64,000 bases of DNA from Eumeta japonica. Lineage: Eukaryota; Arthropoda; Insecta; Lepidoptera; Psychidae. Positions within the stretch are counted from its first letter, which is position 1. Every line of letters starts with the position of its first letter. The position numbers and the translations under genes are program-made. The notes under the pieces were generated by a model, which was given only the letters and a program-made list of their open reading frames with translations, ran no database searches and was not told the origin of the DNA. The stretch covers positions 20,648 to 84,647 of the forward strand of contig BGZK01002034.1 of assembly GCA_005406025.1 (NCBI GenBank), given 5' to 3'. Positions 1 to 11,470 of the stretch are shown piece by piece.

Positions 1-3000
1 AGTGGGTTTTTTGGGAAAACGGTAAATTCTTCCAAGTACAGACCATGTGGAAATGGAAGTCCAAAGGGTCCTTTATGATACCTAATAGGTGGGATATCTG
101 AAATAATCTTGGGAATCGAGAAAAACGCACTTTAAAAACTCAATTTTTTTTTTGAATTTTTCCAAATTTCTGGAGGAGATAAGTGGGTTTTTTGGGAAAA
201 CGGTAAATTCTTCCAAGTACAGACCATGTGGAAATGGAAGTCCAAAGGGTCCTTTATGATACCTAATAGGTGGGATATCTGAAATAATCTTGGGAATCGA
301 GAAAAACGCACTTTAAAACTCAATTTTTTTTTGAATTTTTCCAAATTTCTGGAGGAGATAAGTGGGTTTTTTGGGAAAACGGTAAATTCTTCCAAGTACA
401 GACCATGTGGAAATGGAAGTCCAAAGGGTCCTTTATGATACCTAATAGGTGGGATATCTGAAATAATCTTGGGAATCGAGAAAAACGCACTTTAAAAACT
501 CAATTTTTTTTAATTTTTCCAAATTTCTGGAGGAGATAAGTGGGTTTTTTGGGAAAACGGTAAATTCTTCCAAGTACAGACCATGTGGAAATGGAAGTCC
601 AAAGGGTCCTTTATGATACCTAATAGGTGGGATATCTGAAATAATCTTGGGAATCGAGAAAAACGCACTTTAAAAACTCAATTTTTTTTTGAATTTTTCC
701 AAATTTCTGGAGGAGATAAGTGGGTTTTTTGGGAAAACGGTAAATTCTTCCAAGTACAGACCATGTGGAAATGGAAGTCCAAAGGGTCCTTTATGATACC
801 TAATAGGTGGGATATCTGAAATAATCTTGGGAATCGAGAAAAACGCACTTTAAAAACTCAATTTTTTTTGAATTTTTCCAAATTTCTGGAGGAGATAAGT
901 GGGTTTTGGGAAAACGGTAAATTCTTCCAAGTACAGACCATGTGGAAATGGAAGTCCAAAGGGTCCTTTATGATACCTAATAGGTGGGATATCTGAAATA
1001 ATCTTGGGAATCGAGAAAACGCACTTTAAAAACTCAATTTTTTTTGAATTTTTCCAAATTTCTGGAGGAGATAAGTGGGTTTTTTGGGAAAACGGTAAAT
1101 TCTTCCAAGTACAGACCATGTGGAAATGGAAGTCCAAAGGGTCCTTTATGATACCTAATAGGTGGGATATCTGAAATAATCTTGGGAATCGAGAAAAACG
1201 CACTTTAAAAACTCAATTTTTTTTTGAATTTTTCCAAATTTCTGGAGGAGATAAGTGGGTTTTTTGGGAAAACGGTAAATTCTTCCAAGTACAGACCATG
1301 TGGAAATGGAAGTCCAAAGGGTCCTTTATGATACCTAATAGGTGGGATATCTGAAATAATCTTGGGAATCGAGAAAAACGCACTTTAAAACTCAATTTTT
1401 TTTGAATTTTTCCAAATTTCTGGAGGAGATAAGTGGGTTTTGGGAAAACGGTAAATTCTTCCAAGTACAGACCATGTGGAAATGGAAGTCCAAAGGGTCC
1501 TTTATGATACCTAATAGGTGGGATATCTGAAATAATCTTGGGAATCGAGAAAAACGCACTTTAAAACTCAATTTTTTTTTGAATTTTTCCAAATTTCTGG
1601 AGGAGATAAGTGGGTTTTGGGAAAACGGTAAATTCTTCCAAGTACAGACCATGTGGAAATGGAAGTCCAAAGGGTCCTTTATGATACCTAATAGGTGGGA
1701 TATCTGAAATAATCTTGGGAATCGAGAAAAACGCACTTTAAAACTCAATTTTTTTTTTGAATTTTTCCAAATTTCTGGAGGAGATAAGTGGGTTTTGGGA
1801 AAACGGTAAATTCTTCCAAGTACAGACCATGTGGAAATGGAAGTCCAAAGGGTCCTTTATGATACCTAATAGGTGGGATATCTGAAATAATCTTGGGAAT
1901 CGAGAAAACGCACTTTAAAACTCAATTTTTTTTTGAATTTTTCCAAATTTCTGGAGGAGATAAGTGGGTTTTGGGAAAACGGTAAATTCTTCCAAGTACA
2001 GACCATGTGGAAATGGAAGTCCAAAGGGTCCTTTATGATACCTAATAGGTGGGATATCTGAAATAATCTTGGGAATCGAGAAAACGCACTTTAAAAACTC
2101 AATTTTTTTTTGAATTTTTCCAAATTTCTGGAGGAGATAAGTGGGTTTTGGGAAAACGGTAAATTCTTCCAAGTACAGACCATGTGGAAATGGAAGTCCA
2201 AAGGGTCCTTTATGATACCTAATAGGTGGGATATCTGAAATAATCTTGGGAATCGAGAAAAACGCACTTTAAAACTCAATTTTTTTTTGAATTTTTCCAA
2301 ATTTCTGGAGGAGATAAGTGGGTTTTGGGAAAACGGTAAATTCTTCCAAGTACAGACCATGTGGAAATGGAAGTCCAAAGGGTCCTTTATGATACCTAAT
2401 AGGTGGGATATCTGAAATAATCTTGGGAATCGAGAAAAACGCACTTTAAAACTCAATTTTTTTTTGAATTTTTCCAAATTTCTGGAGGAGATAAGTGGGT
2501 TTTGGGAAAACGGTAAATTCTTCCAAGTACAGACCATGTGGAAATGGAAGTCCAAAGGGTCCTTTATGATACCTAATAGGTGGGATATCTGAAATAATCT
2601 TGGGAATCGAGAAAAACGCACTTTAAAACTCAATTTTTTTTTAATTTTTCCAAATTTCTGGAGGAGATAAGTGGGTTTTTTGGGAAAACGGTAAATTCTT
2701 CCAAGTACAGACCATGTGGAAATGGAAGTCCAAAGGGTCCTTTATGATACCTAATAGGTGGGATATCTGAAATAATCTTGGGAATCGAGAAAAACGCACT
2801 TTAAAAACTCAATTTTTTTTGAATTTTTCCAAATTTCTGGAGGAGATAAGTGGGTTTTTTGGGAAAACGGTAAATTCTTCCAAGTACAGACCATGTGGAA
2901 ATGGAAGTCCAAAGGGTCCTTTATGATACCTAATAGGTGGGATATCTGAAATAATCTTGGGAATCGAGAAAAACGCACTTTAAAAACTCAATTTTTTTTT

Positions 3001-6000
3001 TGAATTTTTCCAAATTTCTGGAGGAGATAAGTGGGTTTTTTGGGAAAACGGTAAATTCTTCCAAGTACAGACCATGTGGAAATGGAAGTCCAAAGGGTCC
3101 TTTATGATACCTAATAGGTGGGATATCTGAAATAATCTTGGGAATCGAGAAAAACGCACTTTAAAACTCAATTTTTTTTTTAATTTTTCCAAATTTCTGG
3201 AGGAGATAAGTGGGTTTTTTGGGAAAACGGTAAATTCTTCCAAGTACAGACCATGTGGAAATGGAAGTCCAAAGGGTCCTTTATGATACCTAATAGGTGG
3301 GATATCTGAAATAATCTTGGGAATCGAGAAAAACGCACTTTAAAAACTCAATTTTTTTTTTTAATTTTTCCAAATTTCTGGAGGAGATAAGTGGGTTTTT
3401 TGGGAAAACGGTAAATTCTTCCAAGTACAGACCATGTGGAAATGGAAGTCCAAAGGGTCCTTTATGATACCTAATAGGTGGGATATCTGAAATAATCTTG
3501 GGAATCGAGAAAACGCACTTTAAAACTCAATTTTTTTTTGAATTTTTCCAAATTTCTGGAGGAGATAAGTGGGTTTTTTGGGAAAACGGTAAATTCTTCC
3601 AAGTACAGACCATGTGGAAATGGAAGTCCAAAGGGTCCTTTATGATACCTAATAGGTGGGATATCTGAAATAATCTTGGGAATCGAGAAAAACGCACTTT
3701 AAAACTCAATTTTTTTTGAATTTTTCCAAATTTCTGGAGGAGATAAGTGGGTTTTGGGAAAACGGTAAATTCTTCCAAGTACAGACCATGTGGAAATGGA
3801 AGTCCAAAGGGTCCTTTATGATACCTAATAGGTGGGATATCTGAAATAATCTTGGGAATCGAGAAAACGCACTTTAAAAACTCAATTTTTTTTTGAATTT
3901 TTCCAAATTTCTGGAGGAGATAAGTGGGTTTTGGGAAAACGGTAAATTCTTCCAAGTACAGACCATGTGGAAATGGAAGTCCAAAGGGTCCTTTATGATA
4001 CCTAATAGGTGGGATATCTGAAATAATCTTGGGAATCGAGAAAAACGCACTTTAAAACTCAATTTTTTTTTAATTTTTCCAAATTTCTGGAGGAGATAAG
4101 TGGGTTTTGGGAAAACGGTAAATTCTTCCAAGTACAGACCATGTGGAAATGGAAGTCCAAAGGGTCCTTTATGATACCTAATAGGTGGGATATCTGAAAT
4201 AATCTTGGGAATCGAGAAAAACGCACTTTAAAACTCAATTTTTTTAATTTTTCCAAATTTCTGGGAGATAAGTGGGTTTTGGGAAAACGGTAAATTCTTC
4301 CAAGTACAGACCATGTGGAAATGGAAGTCCAAAGGGTCCTTTATGATACCTAATAGGTGGGATATCTGAAATAATCTTGGGAATCGAGAAAACGCACTTT
4401 AAAACTCAATTTTTTTTGAATTTTTCCAAATTTCTGGAGGAGATAAGTGGGTTTTGGGAAAACGGTAAATTCTTCCAAGTACAGACCATGTGGAAATGGA
4501 AGTCCAAAGGGTCCTTTATGATACCTAATAGGTGGGATATCTGAAATAATCTTGGGAATCGAGAAAAACGCACTTTAAAAACTCAATTTTTTTTGAATTT
4601 TTCCAAATTTCTGGAGGAGATAAGTGGGTTTTGGGAAAACGGTAAATTCTTCCAAGTACAGACCATGTGGAAATGGAAGTCCAAAGGGTCCTTTATGATA
4701 CCTAATAGGTGGGATATCTGAAATAATCTTGGGAATCGAGAAAACGCACTTTAAAACTCAATTTTTTTTTTGAATTTTTCCAAATTTCTGGAGGAGATAA
4801 GTGGGTTTTGGGAAAACGGTAAATTCTTCCAAGTACAGACCATGTGGAAATGGAAGTCCAAAGGGTCCTTTATGATACCTAATAGGTGGGATATCTGAAA
4901 TAATCTTGGGAATCGAGAAAACGCACTTTAAAACTCAATTTTTTTTTGAATTTTTCCAAATTTCTGGAGGAGATAAGTGGGTTTTGGGAAAACGGTAAAT
5001 TCTTCCAAGTACAGACCATGTGGAAATGGAAGTCCAAAGGGTCCTTTATGATACCTAATAGGTGGGATATCTGAAATAATCTTGGGAATCGAGAAAACGC
5101 ACTTTAAAAACTCAATTTTTTTTGAATTTTTCCAAATTTCTGAGGAGATAAGTGGGTTTTGGGAAAACGGTAAATTCTTCCAAGTACAGACCATGTGGAA
5201 ATGGAAGTCCAAAGGGTCCTTTATGATACCTAATAGGTGGGATATCTGAAATAATCTTGGGAATCGAGAAAACGCACTTTAAAACTCAATTTTTTTTGAA
5301 TTTTTCCAAATTTCTGAGGAGATAAGTGGGTTTTGGGAAAACGGTAAATTCTTCCAAGTACAGACCATGTGGAAATGGAAGTCCAAAGGGTCCTTTATGA
5401 TACCTAATAGGTGGGATATCTGAAATAATCTTGGGAATCGAGAAAACGCACTTTAAAACTCAATTTTTTTTGAATTTTTCCAAATTTCTGAGGAGATAAG
5501 TGGGTTTTGGGAAAACGGTAAATTCTTCCAAGTACAGACCATGTGGAAATGGAAGTCCAAAGGGTCCTTTATGATACCTAATAGGTGGGATATCTGAAAT
5601 AATCTTGGGAATCGAGAAAACGCACTTTAAAACTCAATTTTTTTTTTGAATTTTTCCAAATTTCTGGAGGAGATAAGTGGGTTTTGGGAAAACGGTAAAT
5701 TCTTCCAAGTACAGACCATGTGGAAATGGAAGTCCAAAGGGTCCTTTATGATACCTAATAGGTGGGATATCTGAAATAATCTTGGGAATCGAGAAAACGC
5801 ACTTTAAAACTCAATTTTTTTTTGAATTTTTCCAAATTTCTGGAGGAGATAAGTGGGTTTTGGGAAAACGGTAAATTCTTCCAAGTACAGACCATGTGGA
5901 AATGGAAGTCCAAAGGGTCCTTTATGATACCTAATAGGTGGGATATCTGAAATAATCTTGGGAATCGAGAAAACGCACTTTAAAACTCAATTTTTTTTTT

Positions 6001-9000
6001 GAATTTTTCCAAATTTCTGAGGAGATAAGTGGGTTTTGGGAAAACGGTAAATTCTTCCAAGTACAGACCATGTGGAAATGGAAGTCCAAAGGGTCCTTTA
6101 TGATACCTAATAGGTGGGATATCTGAAATAATCTTGGGAATCGAGAAAACGCACTTTAAAAACTCAATTTTTTTTTGAATTTTTCCAAATTTCTGAGGAG
6201 ATAAGTGGGTTTTGGGAAAACGGTAAATTCTTCCAAGTACAGACCATGTGGAAATGGAAGTCCAAAGGGTCCTTTATGATACCTAATAGGTGGGATATCT
6301 GAAATAATCTTGGGAATCGAGAAAAACGCACTTTAAAACTCAATTTTTTTTTGAATTTTTCCAAATTTCTGGAGGAGATAAGTGGTTTTTGGGAAAACGG
6401 TAAATTCTTCCAAGTACAGACCATGTGGAAATGGAAGTCCAAAGGGTCCTTTATGATACCTAATAGGTGGGATATCTGAAATAATCTTGGGAATCGAGAA
6501 AACGCACTTTAAAACTCAATTTTTTTTTTTTTTCCAAATTTCTGAGGAGATAAGTGGGTTTTGGGAAAACGGTAAATTCTTCCAAGTACAGACCATGTGG
6601 AAATGGAAGTCCAAAGGGTCCTTTATGATACCTAATAGGTGGGATATCTGAAATAATCTTGGGAATCGAGAAAACGCACTTTAAAAACTCAATTTTTTTT
6701 TGAATTTTTCCAAATTTCTGAGGAGATAAGTGGGTTTTTGGGAAAACGGTAAATTCTTCCAAGTACAGACCATGTGGAAATGGAAGTCCAAAGGGTCCTT
6801 TATGATACCTAATAGGTGGGATATCTGAAATAATCTTGGGAATCGAGAAAACGCACTTTAAAACTCAATTTTTTTTGAATTTTTCCAAATTTCTGGAGGA
6901 GATAAGTGGGTTTTGGGAAAACGGTAAATTCTTCCAAGTACAGACCATGTGGAAATGGAAGTCCAAAGGGTCCTTTATGATACCTAATAGGTGGGATATC
7001 TGAAATAATCTTGGGAATCGAGAAAACGCACTTTAAAAACTCAATTTTTTTTTGAATTTTTCCAAATTTCTGAGGAGATAAGTGGGTTTTGGGAAAACGG
7101 TAAATTCTTCCAAGTACAGACCATGTGGAAATGGAAGTCCAAAGGGTCCTTTATGATACCTAATAGGTGGGATATCTGAAATAATCTTGGGAATCGAGAA
7201 AACGCACTTTAAAAACTCAATTTTTTTTGAATTTTTCCAAATTTCTGAGGAGATAAGTGGGTTTTGGGAAAACGGTAAATTCTTCCAAGTACAGACCATG
7301 TGGAAATGGAAGTCCAAAGGGTCCTTTATGATACCTAATAGGTGGGATATCTGAAATAATCTTGGGAATCGAGAAAACGCACTTTAAAAACTCAATTTTT
7401 TTTGAATTTTTCCAAATTTCTGGAGGAGATAAGTGGGTTTTTTGGGAAAACGGTAAATTCTTCCAAGTACAGACCATGTGGAAATGGAAGTCCAAAGGGT
7501 CCTTTATGATACCTAATAGGTGGGATATCTGAAATAATCTTGGGAATCGAGAAAAACGCACTTTAAAACTCAATTTTTTTTTGAATTTTCCAAATTTCTG
7601 GAGGAGATAAGTGGGTTTTGGGAAAACGGTAAATTCTTCCAAGTACAGACCATGTGGAAATGGAAGTCCAAAGGGTCCTTTATGATACCTAATAGGTGGG
7701 ATATCTGAAATAATCTTGGGAATCGAGAAAACGCACTTTAAAACTCAATTTTTTTAATTTTTCCAAATTTCTGGAGGAGATAAGTGGGTTTTGGGAAAAC
7801 GGTAAATTCTTCCAAGTACAGACCATGTGGAAATGGAAGTCCAAAGGGTCCTTTATGATACCTAATAGGTGGGATATCTGAAATAATCTTGGGAATCGAG
7901 AAAACGCACTTTAAAACTCAATTTTTTTTGAATTTTTCCAAATTTCTGGAGGAGATAAGTGGGTTTTGGGAAAACGGTAAATTCTTCCAAGTACAGACCA
8001 TGTGGAAATGGAAGTCCAAAGGGTCCTTTATGATACCTAATAGGTGGGATATCTGAAATAATCTTGGGAATCGAGAAAACGCACTTTAAAACTCAATTTT
8101 TTTTTGAATTTTTCCAAATTTCTGGAGGAGATAAGTGGGTTTTGGGAAAACGGTAAATTCTTCCAAGTACAGACCATGTGGAAATGGAAGTCCAAAGGGT
8201 CCTTTATGATACCTAATAGGTGGGATATCTGAAATAATCTTGGGAATCGAGAAAACGCACTTTAAAACTCAATTTTTTGAATTTTTCCAAATTTCTGGAG
8301 GAGATAAGTGGTTTTTGGGAAAACGGTAAATTCTTCCAAGTACAGACCATGTGGAAATGGAAGTCCAAAGGGTCCTTTATGATACCTAATAGGTGGGATA
8401 TCTGAAATAATCTTGGGAATCGAGAAAACGCACTTTAAAAACTCAATTTTTTTTGAATTTTTCCAAATTTCTGGAGGAGATAAGTGGGTTTTGGGAAAAC
8501 GGTAAATTCTTCCAAGTACAGACCATGTGGAAATGGAAGTCCAAAGGGTCCTTTATGATACCTAATAGGTGGGATATCTGAAATAATCTTGGGAATCGAG
8601 AAAACGCACTTTAAAAACTCAATTTTTTTTTGAATTTTTCCAAATTTCTGGAGGAGATAAGTGGGTTTTGGGGGTAAATTCTTCCAAGTACAGACCATGT
8701 GGAAATGGAAGTCCAAAGGGTCCTTTATGATACCTAATAGGTGGGATATCTGAAATAATCTTGGGAATCGAGAAAACGCACTTTAAAACTCAATTTTTTT
8801 TTGAATTTTTCCAAATTTCTGAGGAGATAAGTGGGTTTTGGGAAAACGGTAAATTCTTCCAAGTACAGACCATGTGGAAATGGAAGTCCAAAGGGTCCTT
8901 TATGATACCTAATAGGTGGGATATCTGAAATAATCTTGGGAATCGAGAAAACGCACTTTAAAACTCAATTTTTTTTTGAATTTTCCAAATTTCTGAGGAG

Positions 9001-9778
9001 ATAAGTGGGTTTTTGGGAAAACGGTAAATTCTTCCAAGTACAGACCATGTGGAAATGGAAGTCCAAAGGGTCCTTTATGATACCTAATAGGTGGGATATC
9101 TGAAATAATCTTGGGAATCGAGAAAACGCACTTTAAAACTCAATTTTTTTTGAATTTTTCCAAATTTCTGGAGGAGATAAGTGGGTTTTGGGAAAACGGT
9201 AAATTCTTCCAAGTACAGACCATGTGGAAATGGAAGTCCAAAGGGTCCTTTATGATACCTAATAGGTGGGATATCTGAAATAATCTTGGGAATCGAGAAA
9301 ACGCACTTTAAAACTCAATTTTTTTGAATTTTTCCAAATTTCTGAGGAGATAAGTGGGTTTTTGGGAAAACGGTAAATTCTTCCAAGTACAGACCATGTG
9401 GAAATGGAAGTCCAAAGGGTCCTTTATGATACCTAATAGGTGGGATATCTGAAATAATCTTGGGAATCGAGAAAACGCACTTTAAAAACTCAATTTTTTT
9501 TGAATTTTTCCAAATTTCTGGAGGAGATAAGTGGGTTTTTTGGGAAAACGGTAAATTCTTCCAAGTACAGACCATGTGGAAATGGAAGTCCAAAGGGTCC
9601 TTTATGATACCTAATAGGTGGGATATCTGAAATAATCTTGGGAATCGAGAAAACGCACTTTAAAACTCAATTTTTTTTGAATTTTCCAAATTTCTGGAGG
9701 AGATAAGTGGGTTTTGGGAAAACGGTAAATTCTTCCAAGTACAGACCATGTGGAAATGGAAGTCCAAAGGGTCCTTTA
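1..9778. repeat. Satellite array, left block, about 55 tandem monomers
   Basis: This is a head-to-tail tandem repeat with no other content; the window begins inside it. Neighbouring AGTGGG landmarks are about 175-181 bp apart (for example 1, 182, 361, 539). Each monomer carries in order a GGG-Tn-GGG segment, AAAACGG, a TTCCA...TGGAA dyad, the ACCTAATAGGT dyad, an EcoRV site (GATATC), ATCGAG, CGCACTTTAAAA and a T tract. Differences between copies are almost all run lengths: T4 or T6 between the G triplets, AAAAC or AAAAAC, and T7-T10 in the T tract. Long T6 copies are clustered at about 1-1430 and 2660-3740, and shorter copies lie between and after them. The CTGAGGAG variant first appears near 5140. 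The last monomer is cut after GTCCTTTA by the retrotransposon. I do not recognise the family. A centromeric or pericentromeric role is inference only. Confidence 0.97.
9774..9778. repeat. Target-site duplication, left copy (CTTTA)
   Basis: CTTTA belongs to the satellite sequence GTCCTTTATGATACC. The same five bases recur directly after the right LTR, and satellite resumes there with TGATACC. Removing the element plus one copy restores an uninterrupted monomer. Five bases is the usual duplication length for Ty1/copia integrases. Confidence 0.97.
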
Positions 9779-9826
9779 TGTTGAAAATATATTTTGAATT
9801 GAGAATGGCAACACGACTGCATATGA

Positions 9827-9834
9827 TATAAATA
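9827..9834 (+). promoter_or_regulatory. LTR TATA box (TATAAATA)
   Basis: A perfect TATAAATA lies 48 bp into the 5' LTR. An initiator-like AACAGTT follows at 9858-9864, at the spacing expected for RNA polymerase II core promoters. The same box recurs in the 3' LTR at 14113-14120. Confidence 0.75.
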
Positions 9835-9946
9835 CAACACTGTGGTGTATGAATTTTAACAGTTGGTACTCATAACTTTATTAGCATCATTATACACAAA
9901 ATATACTCTTAGACTTAAGTTACTAGCATGTAAGGTTTTATATGTA

Positions 9947-9952
9947 AATAAA
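9947..9952 (+). promoter_or_regulatory. Polyadenylation signal copy in the 5' LTR (AATAAA)
   Basis: AATAAA is followed about 20 bp later by the GT-rich stretch GGATGTGTTTTATTG, as in cleavage and polyadenylation sites. In the 5' LTR this copy would be read through or not used; the 3' LTR copy at 14233-14238 should end the transcript. Confidence 0.6.
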
Positions 9953-10012
9953 CTATCAAACGAAGTGGATGTGTTTTATTGACTGCGCGTGGTGAAGACA
10001 AATTTTGCAACA

Positions 10013-10080
10013 GAGGTTATGGGCCCAGGCATAAAGTGAAGAAAAAGAAAAACAAGAAAGAACAAGAAAAGACATTTAAT
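10013..10080 (+). other. Untranslated leader between the 5' LTR and gag
   Basis: This is 68 bp containing the PBS followed by a purine-rich, A-rich stretch that ends at the gag ATG. A reading frame is open through it from within the LTR, but it has no ATG before 10081, so I treat it as leader. Packaging signals would be expected here in this class of element; none can be recognised directly. Confidence 0.8.
10015..10028 (+). promoter_or_regulatory. Primer-binding site for an initiator tRNA-Met half-molecule
   Basis: GGTTATGGGCCCAG starts two bases after the 5' LTR. It is the exact complement of the anticodon-arm segment CTGGGCCCATAACC of animal initiator tRNA-Met (as I recall that tRNA), not of the tRNA 3' end. 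Drosophila copia primes minus-strand synthesis with a 5' half of initiator tRNA-Met, and the same mechanism is inferred here. Complementarity stops after 14 bases. Confidence 0.88.
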
Positions 10081-11001
10081 ATGAGCCTATATCAAATTGA
10101 TAAATTAAGTGATAGTAATTATGATGCCTGGAGTATTCATATGAAGAGTGTGCTTGTCCATTCCGGTTACTGGAATATCGTCAGTGGAAAAGAAACGGCA
10201 GATGATGAAGAGGAAAGTAAGCGCAAGGAAAAGTGGCCTGAAAGGGACCAAAAGGCGTTGGCTACAATCACGCTTTGCATAAATGCAGCACAATTGAGCC
10301 ACATAAAGAGCTGCAAAACTTCCTCGGAGGCATGGAATACACTAAAAGAAGTATTTCGTCCAAGTGGCCCGGTCAAAAAGGTGTACCTTTACAAACAGCT
10401 TTTAAATAAAAAGATGAGTGAAGACGGAAGTATGTCGGAACATTTAAGAAGTTTTTCCGAAATAGTGGATAAACTAGCTGAAGTGGGCATCGAGCTACAT
10501 GAGGAGCTTGTTACAATTATTTTGCTTTCCAGTTTGCCAGCGCAATATGAACAATTTGTTGTTGCAATGGAAACAAGAGATATTTTGCCTACAATTCAGA
10601 ATTTGAAAGTAAAATTGCTAGAGGAAGCTGATAGAAAACTACAGAAGGAGGGAGAAAGACAACAAATCGCTTTTACAGCCAAGCAAAATTCGAAATACGA
10701 GCGATTTAAGAAATCAGACAATGGAAAGAGAAACGATCATCAAAGCCGAAAAAAAAGTACAGTCTGTTTTATTTGTGGTAAGCCAGGGCATTTTGCTGCT
10801 AGCTGTTATTCAAGAAAAAAGTACGAAAGAAAGGAAAATGTACAGTCGCAGTTTACTGTATTGGCCGCAGCAGAATCAAACGCACTTGAAGGCAATATCT
10901 GGTGTATCGACAGCGGCGCAACCGCGCATATGTCCGGTGACAGATTAAGTTTTACAACACTGAAAGAGCATAGAGAAAAAAATTACACTTGCTGGCGATA
11001 A
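10081..11001 (+). CDS. gag-pol fragment 1: Gag with zinc knuckle, and protease
   Basis: The frame has 306 codons. Gag forms the particle and binds RNA; the protease cuts the polyprotein. Residues about 4-30 look like the DUF4219-type N-terminus (SNYDAWSIHMKSVLVHSGYW). About 55-180 match the UBN2/retrotran_gag pattern (SEAWNTLKEVF, then LLSSLPAQYEQFV). A lysine- and arginine-rich stretch precedes a CCHC knuckle with C229, C232, H237 and C242. The aspartic protease motif D-S-G-A starts at D277 (10909). The start at 10081 is chosen because it is the first ATG after the PBS and gives a normal copia Gag N-terminus; the frame upstream only runs back into the LTR. After the A7 run at 10976-10982 this frame leaves the homologous reading, so the last six residues or so before the stop are not genuine. 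Confidence 0.9.
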   Translation: MSLYQIDKLSDSNYDAWSIHMKSVLVHSGYWNIVSGKETADDEEESKRKEKWPERDQKALATITLCINAAQLSHIKSCKTSSEAWNTLKEVFRPSGPVKKVYLYKQLLNKKMSEDGSMSEHLRSFSEIVDKLAEVGIELHEELVTIILLSSLPAQYEQFVVAMETRDILPTIQNLKVKLLEEADRKLQKEGERQQIAFTAKQNSKYERFKKSDNGKRNDHQSRKKSTVCFICGKPGHFAASCYSRKKYERKENVQSQFTVLAAAESNALEGNIWCIDSGATAHMSGDRLSFTTLKEHREKNYTCWR

Positions 11002-11470
11002 GTATATTTACTCAGAGGGAATGGGTGATGTGAGTATTAACACAAATGTTGGAGAGTTGTTACTGCGAAATGTTTTGTATGTACCAAATTTGACTGGCAA
11101 TTTTGTATCTGTAAGCAGAGCAGTTGAGAGAGGAATTCGTGTAATATTTGAAAACAAAAAGGCAGTATTTATAGATATAAATAACGAAATCATCTTGTGC
11201 GCTAGAAAGAAAAACAACTTGTTTGTGTTTGAAAATAGAAACTGTACCAAACTGTTTCAAGCCAAAGACAGTGACAGTATGATATGGCACAACAGATTTG
11301 GGCACCTCAATTATGGTGATCTCCGAAAATTACAACAAAAAGAAATGGTTCTCGGTCTGGAGAAGATATGCTTCAAAAGAAATGAAGCTTGTTTGACTTG
11401 CATGAAAGCGAAAATTCACGTACAGCCGTTTAAAAGAAGCAATGAAATAAAATCAAAAAAATATTCTTGA
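10982..11470 (+). CDS. gag-pol fragment 2: protease C-terminus and integrase zinc-binding region
   Basis: This frame (first ATG at 11021) continues the protease region directly after the A7 break and has no start codon of its own at the break. It contains the protease C-terminal part (LLLRNVLYVPNL and VSVSRAVERG are typical of copia). It then has the GAG-pre-integrase domain: H at 11288 and H at 11303 in WHNRFGHLNY, and the pair CLTC at 11390-11401, which together form the HHCC zinc-binding site of integrase. The frame hits TGA at 11468 just after a second A7 run (11455-11461). Homology continues in the next frame, so the final residues are frameshift product. It would not be translated on its own. 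Confidence 0.88.
   Translation: MTLAGDKYIYSEGMGDVSINTNVGELLLRNVLYVPNLTGNFVSVSRAVERGIRVIFENKKAVFIDINNEIILCARKKNNLFVFENRNCTKLFQAKDSDSMIWHNRFGHLNYGDLRKLQQKEMVLGLEKICFKRNEACLTCMKAKIHVQPFKRSNEIKSKKYS

Larger units (their letters stand above)
9779..10012 (+). repeat. 5' LTR (234 bp)
   Basis: It begins TGTTGAAAAT and ends TTTGCAACA, with the short inverted ends TGTTG...CAACA. By reading, it is identical over all 234 bases to the copy at 14065-14298. It carries a TATA box (9827-9834) and AATAAA (9947-9952), consistent with a U3-R-U5 organisation. Transcription would start about 30 bp after the TATA box. AACAGTT at 9858-9864 resembles an insect initiator and is a candidate start site. The exact R boundaries cannot be fixed from sequence. 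Confidence 0.97.

Noticed and set aside
132..9593. Many minus-strand open frames of 60-180 codons across the array, with repeated peptides such as KNLPFSQ and DIPPIRYHKG
   Set aside because: They are translations of the satellite in different frames. They stay open when the monomer length is a multiple of three (174, 177, 180) and switch frame at every run-length change. There is no consistent start and no frame preservation, as a repeat protein would require. The same holds for such frames throughout 14299-64000.
10015..10028. Possible tRNA gene fragment
   Set aside because: Only 14 bases resemble initiator tRNA-Met, on the complementary strand and at the exact PBS position. No acceptor or T arm is present.
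9979..10080. N-terminal extension of Gag from a TTG in the 5' LTR
   Set aside because: It would run through U5 and the primer-binding site and lacks an ATG. The ATG at 10081 gives a normal copia Gag N-terminus.
10976..11461. Programmed ribosomal frameshifting at the A7 runs
   Set aside because: The breaks fall within protease and integrase rather than at a Gag/Pol boundary, and two similar ones follow further downstream. Accidental indels or sequence errors explain all four more simply.
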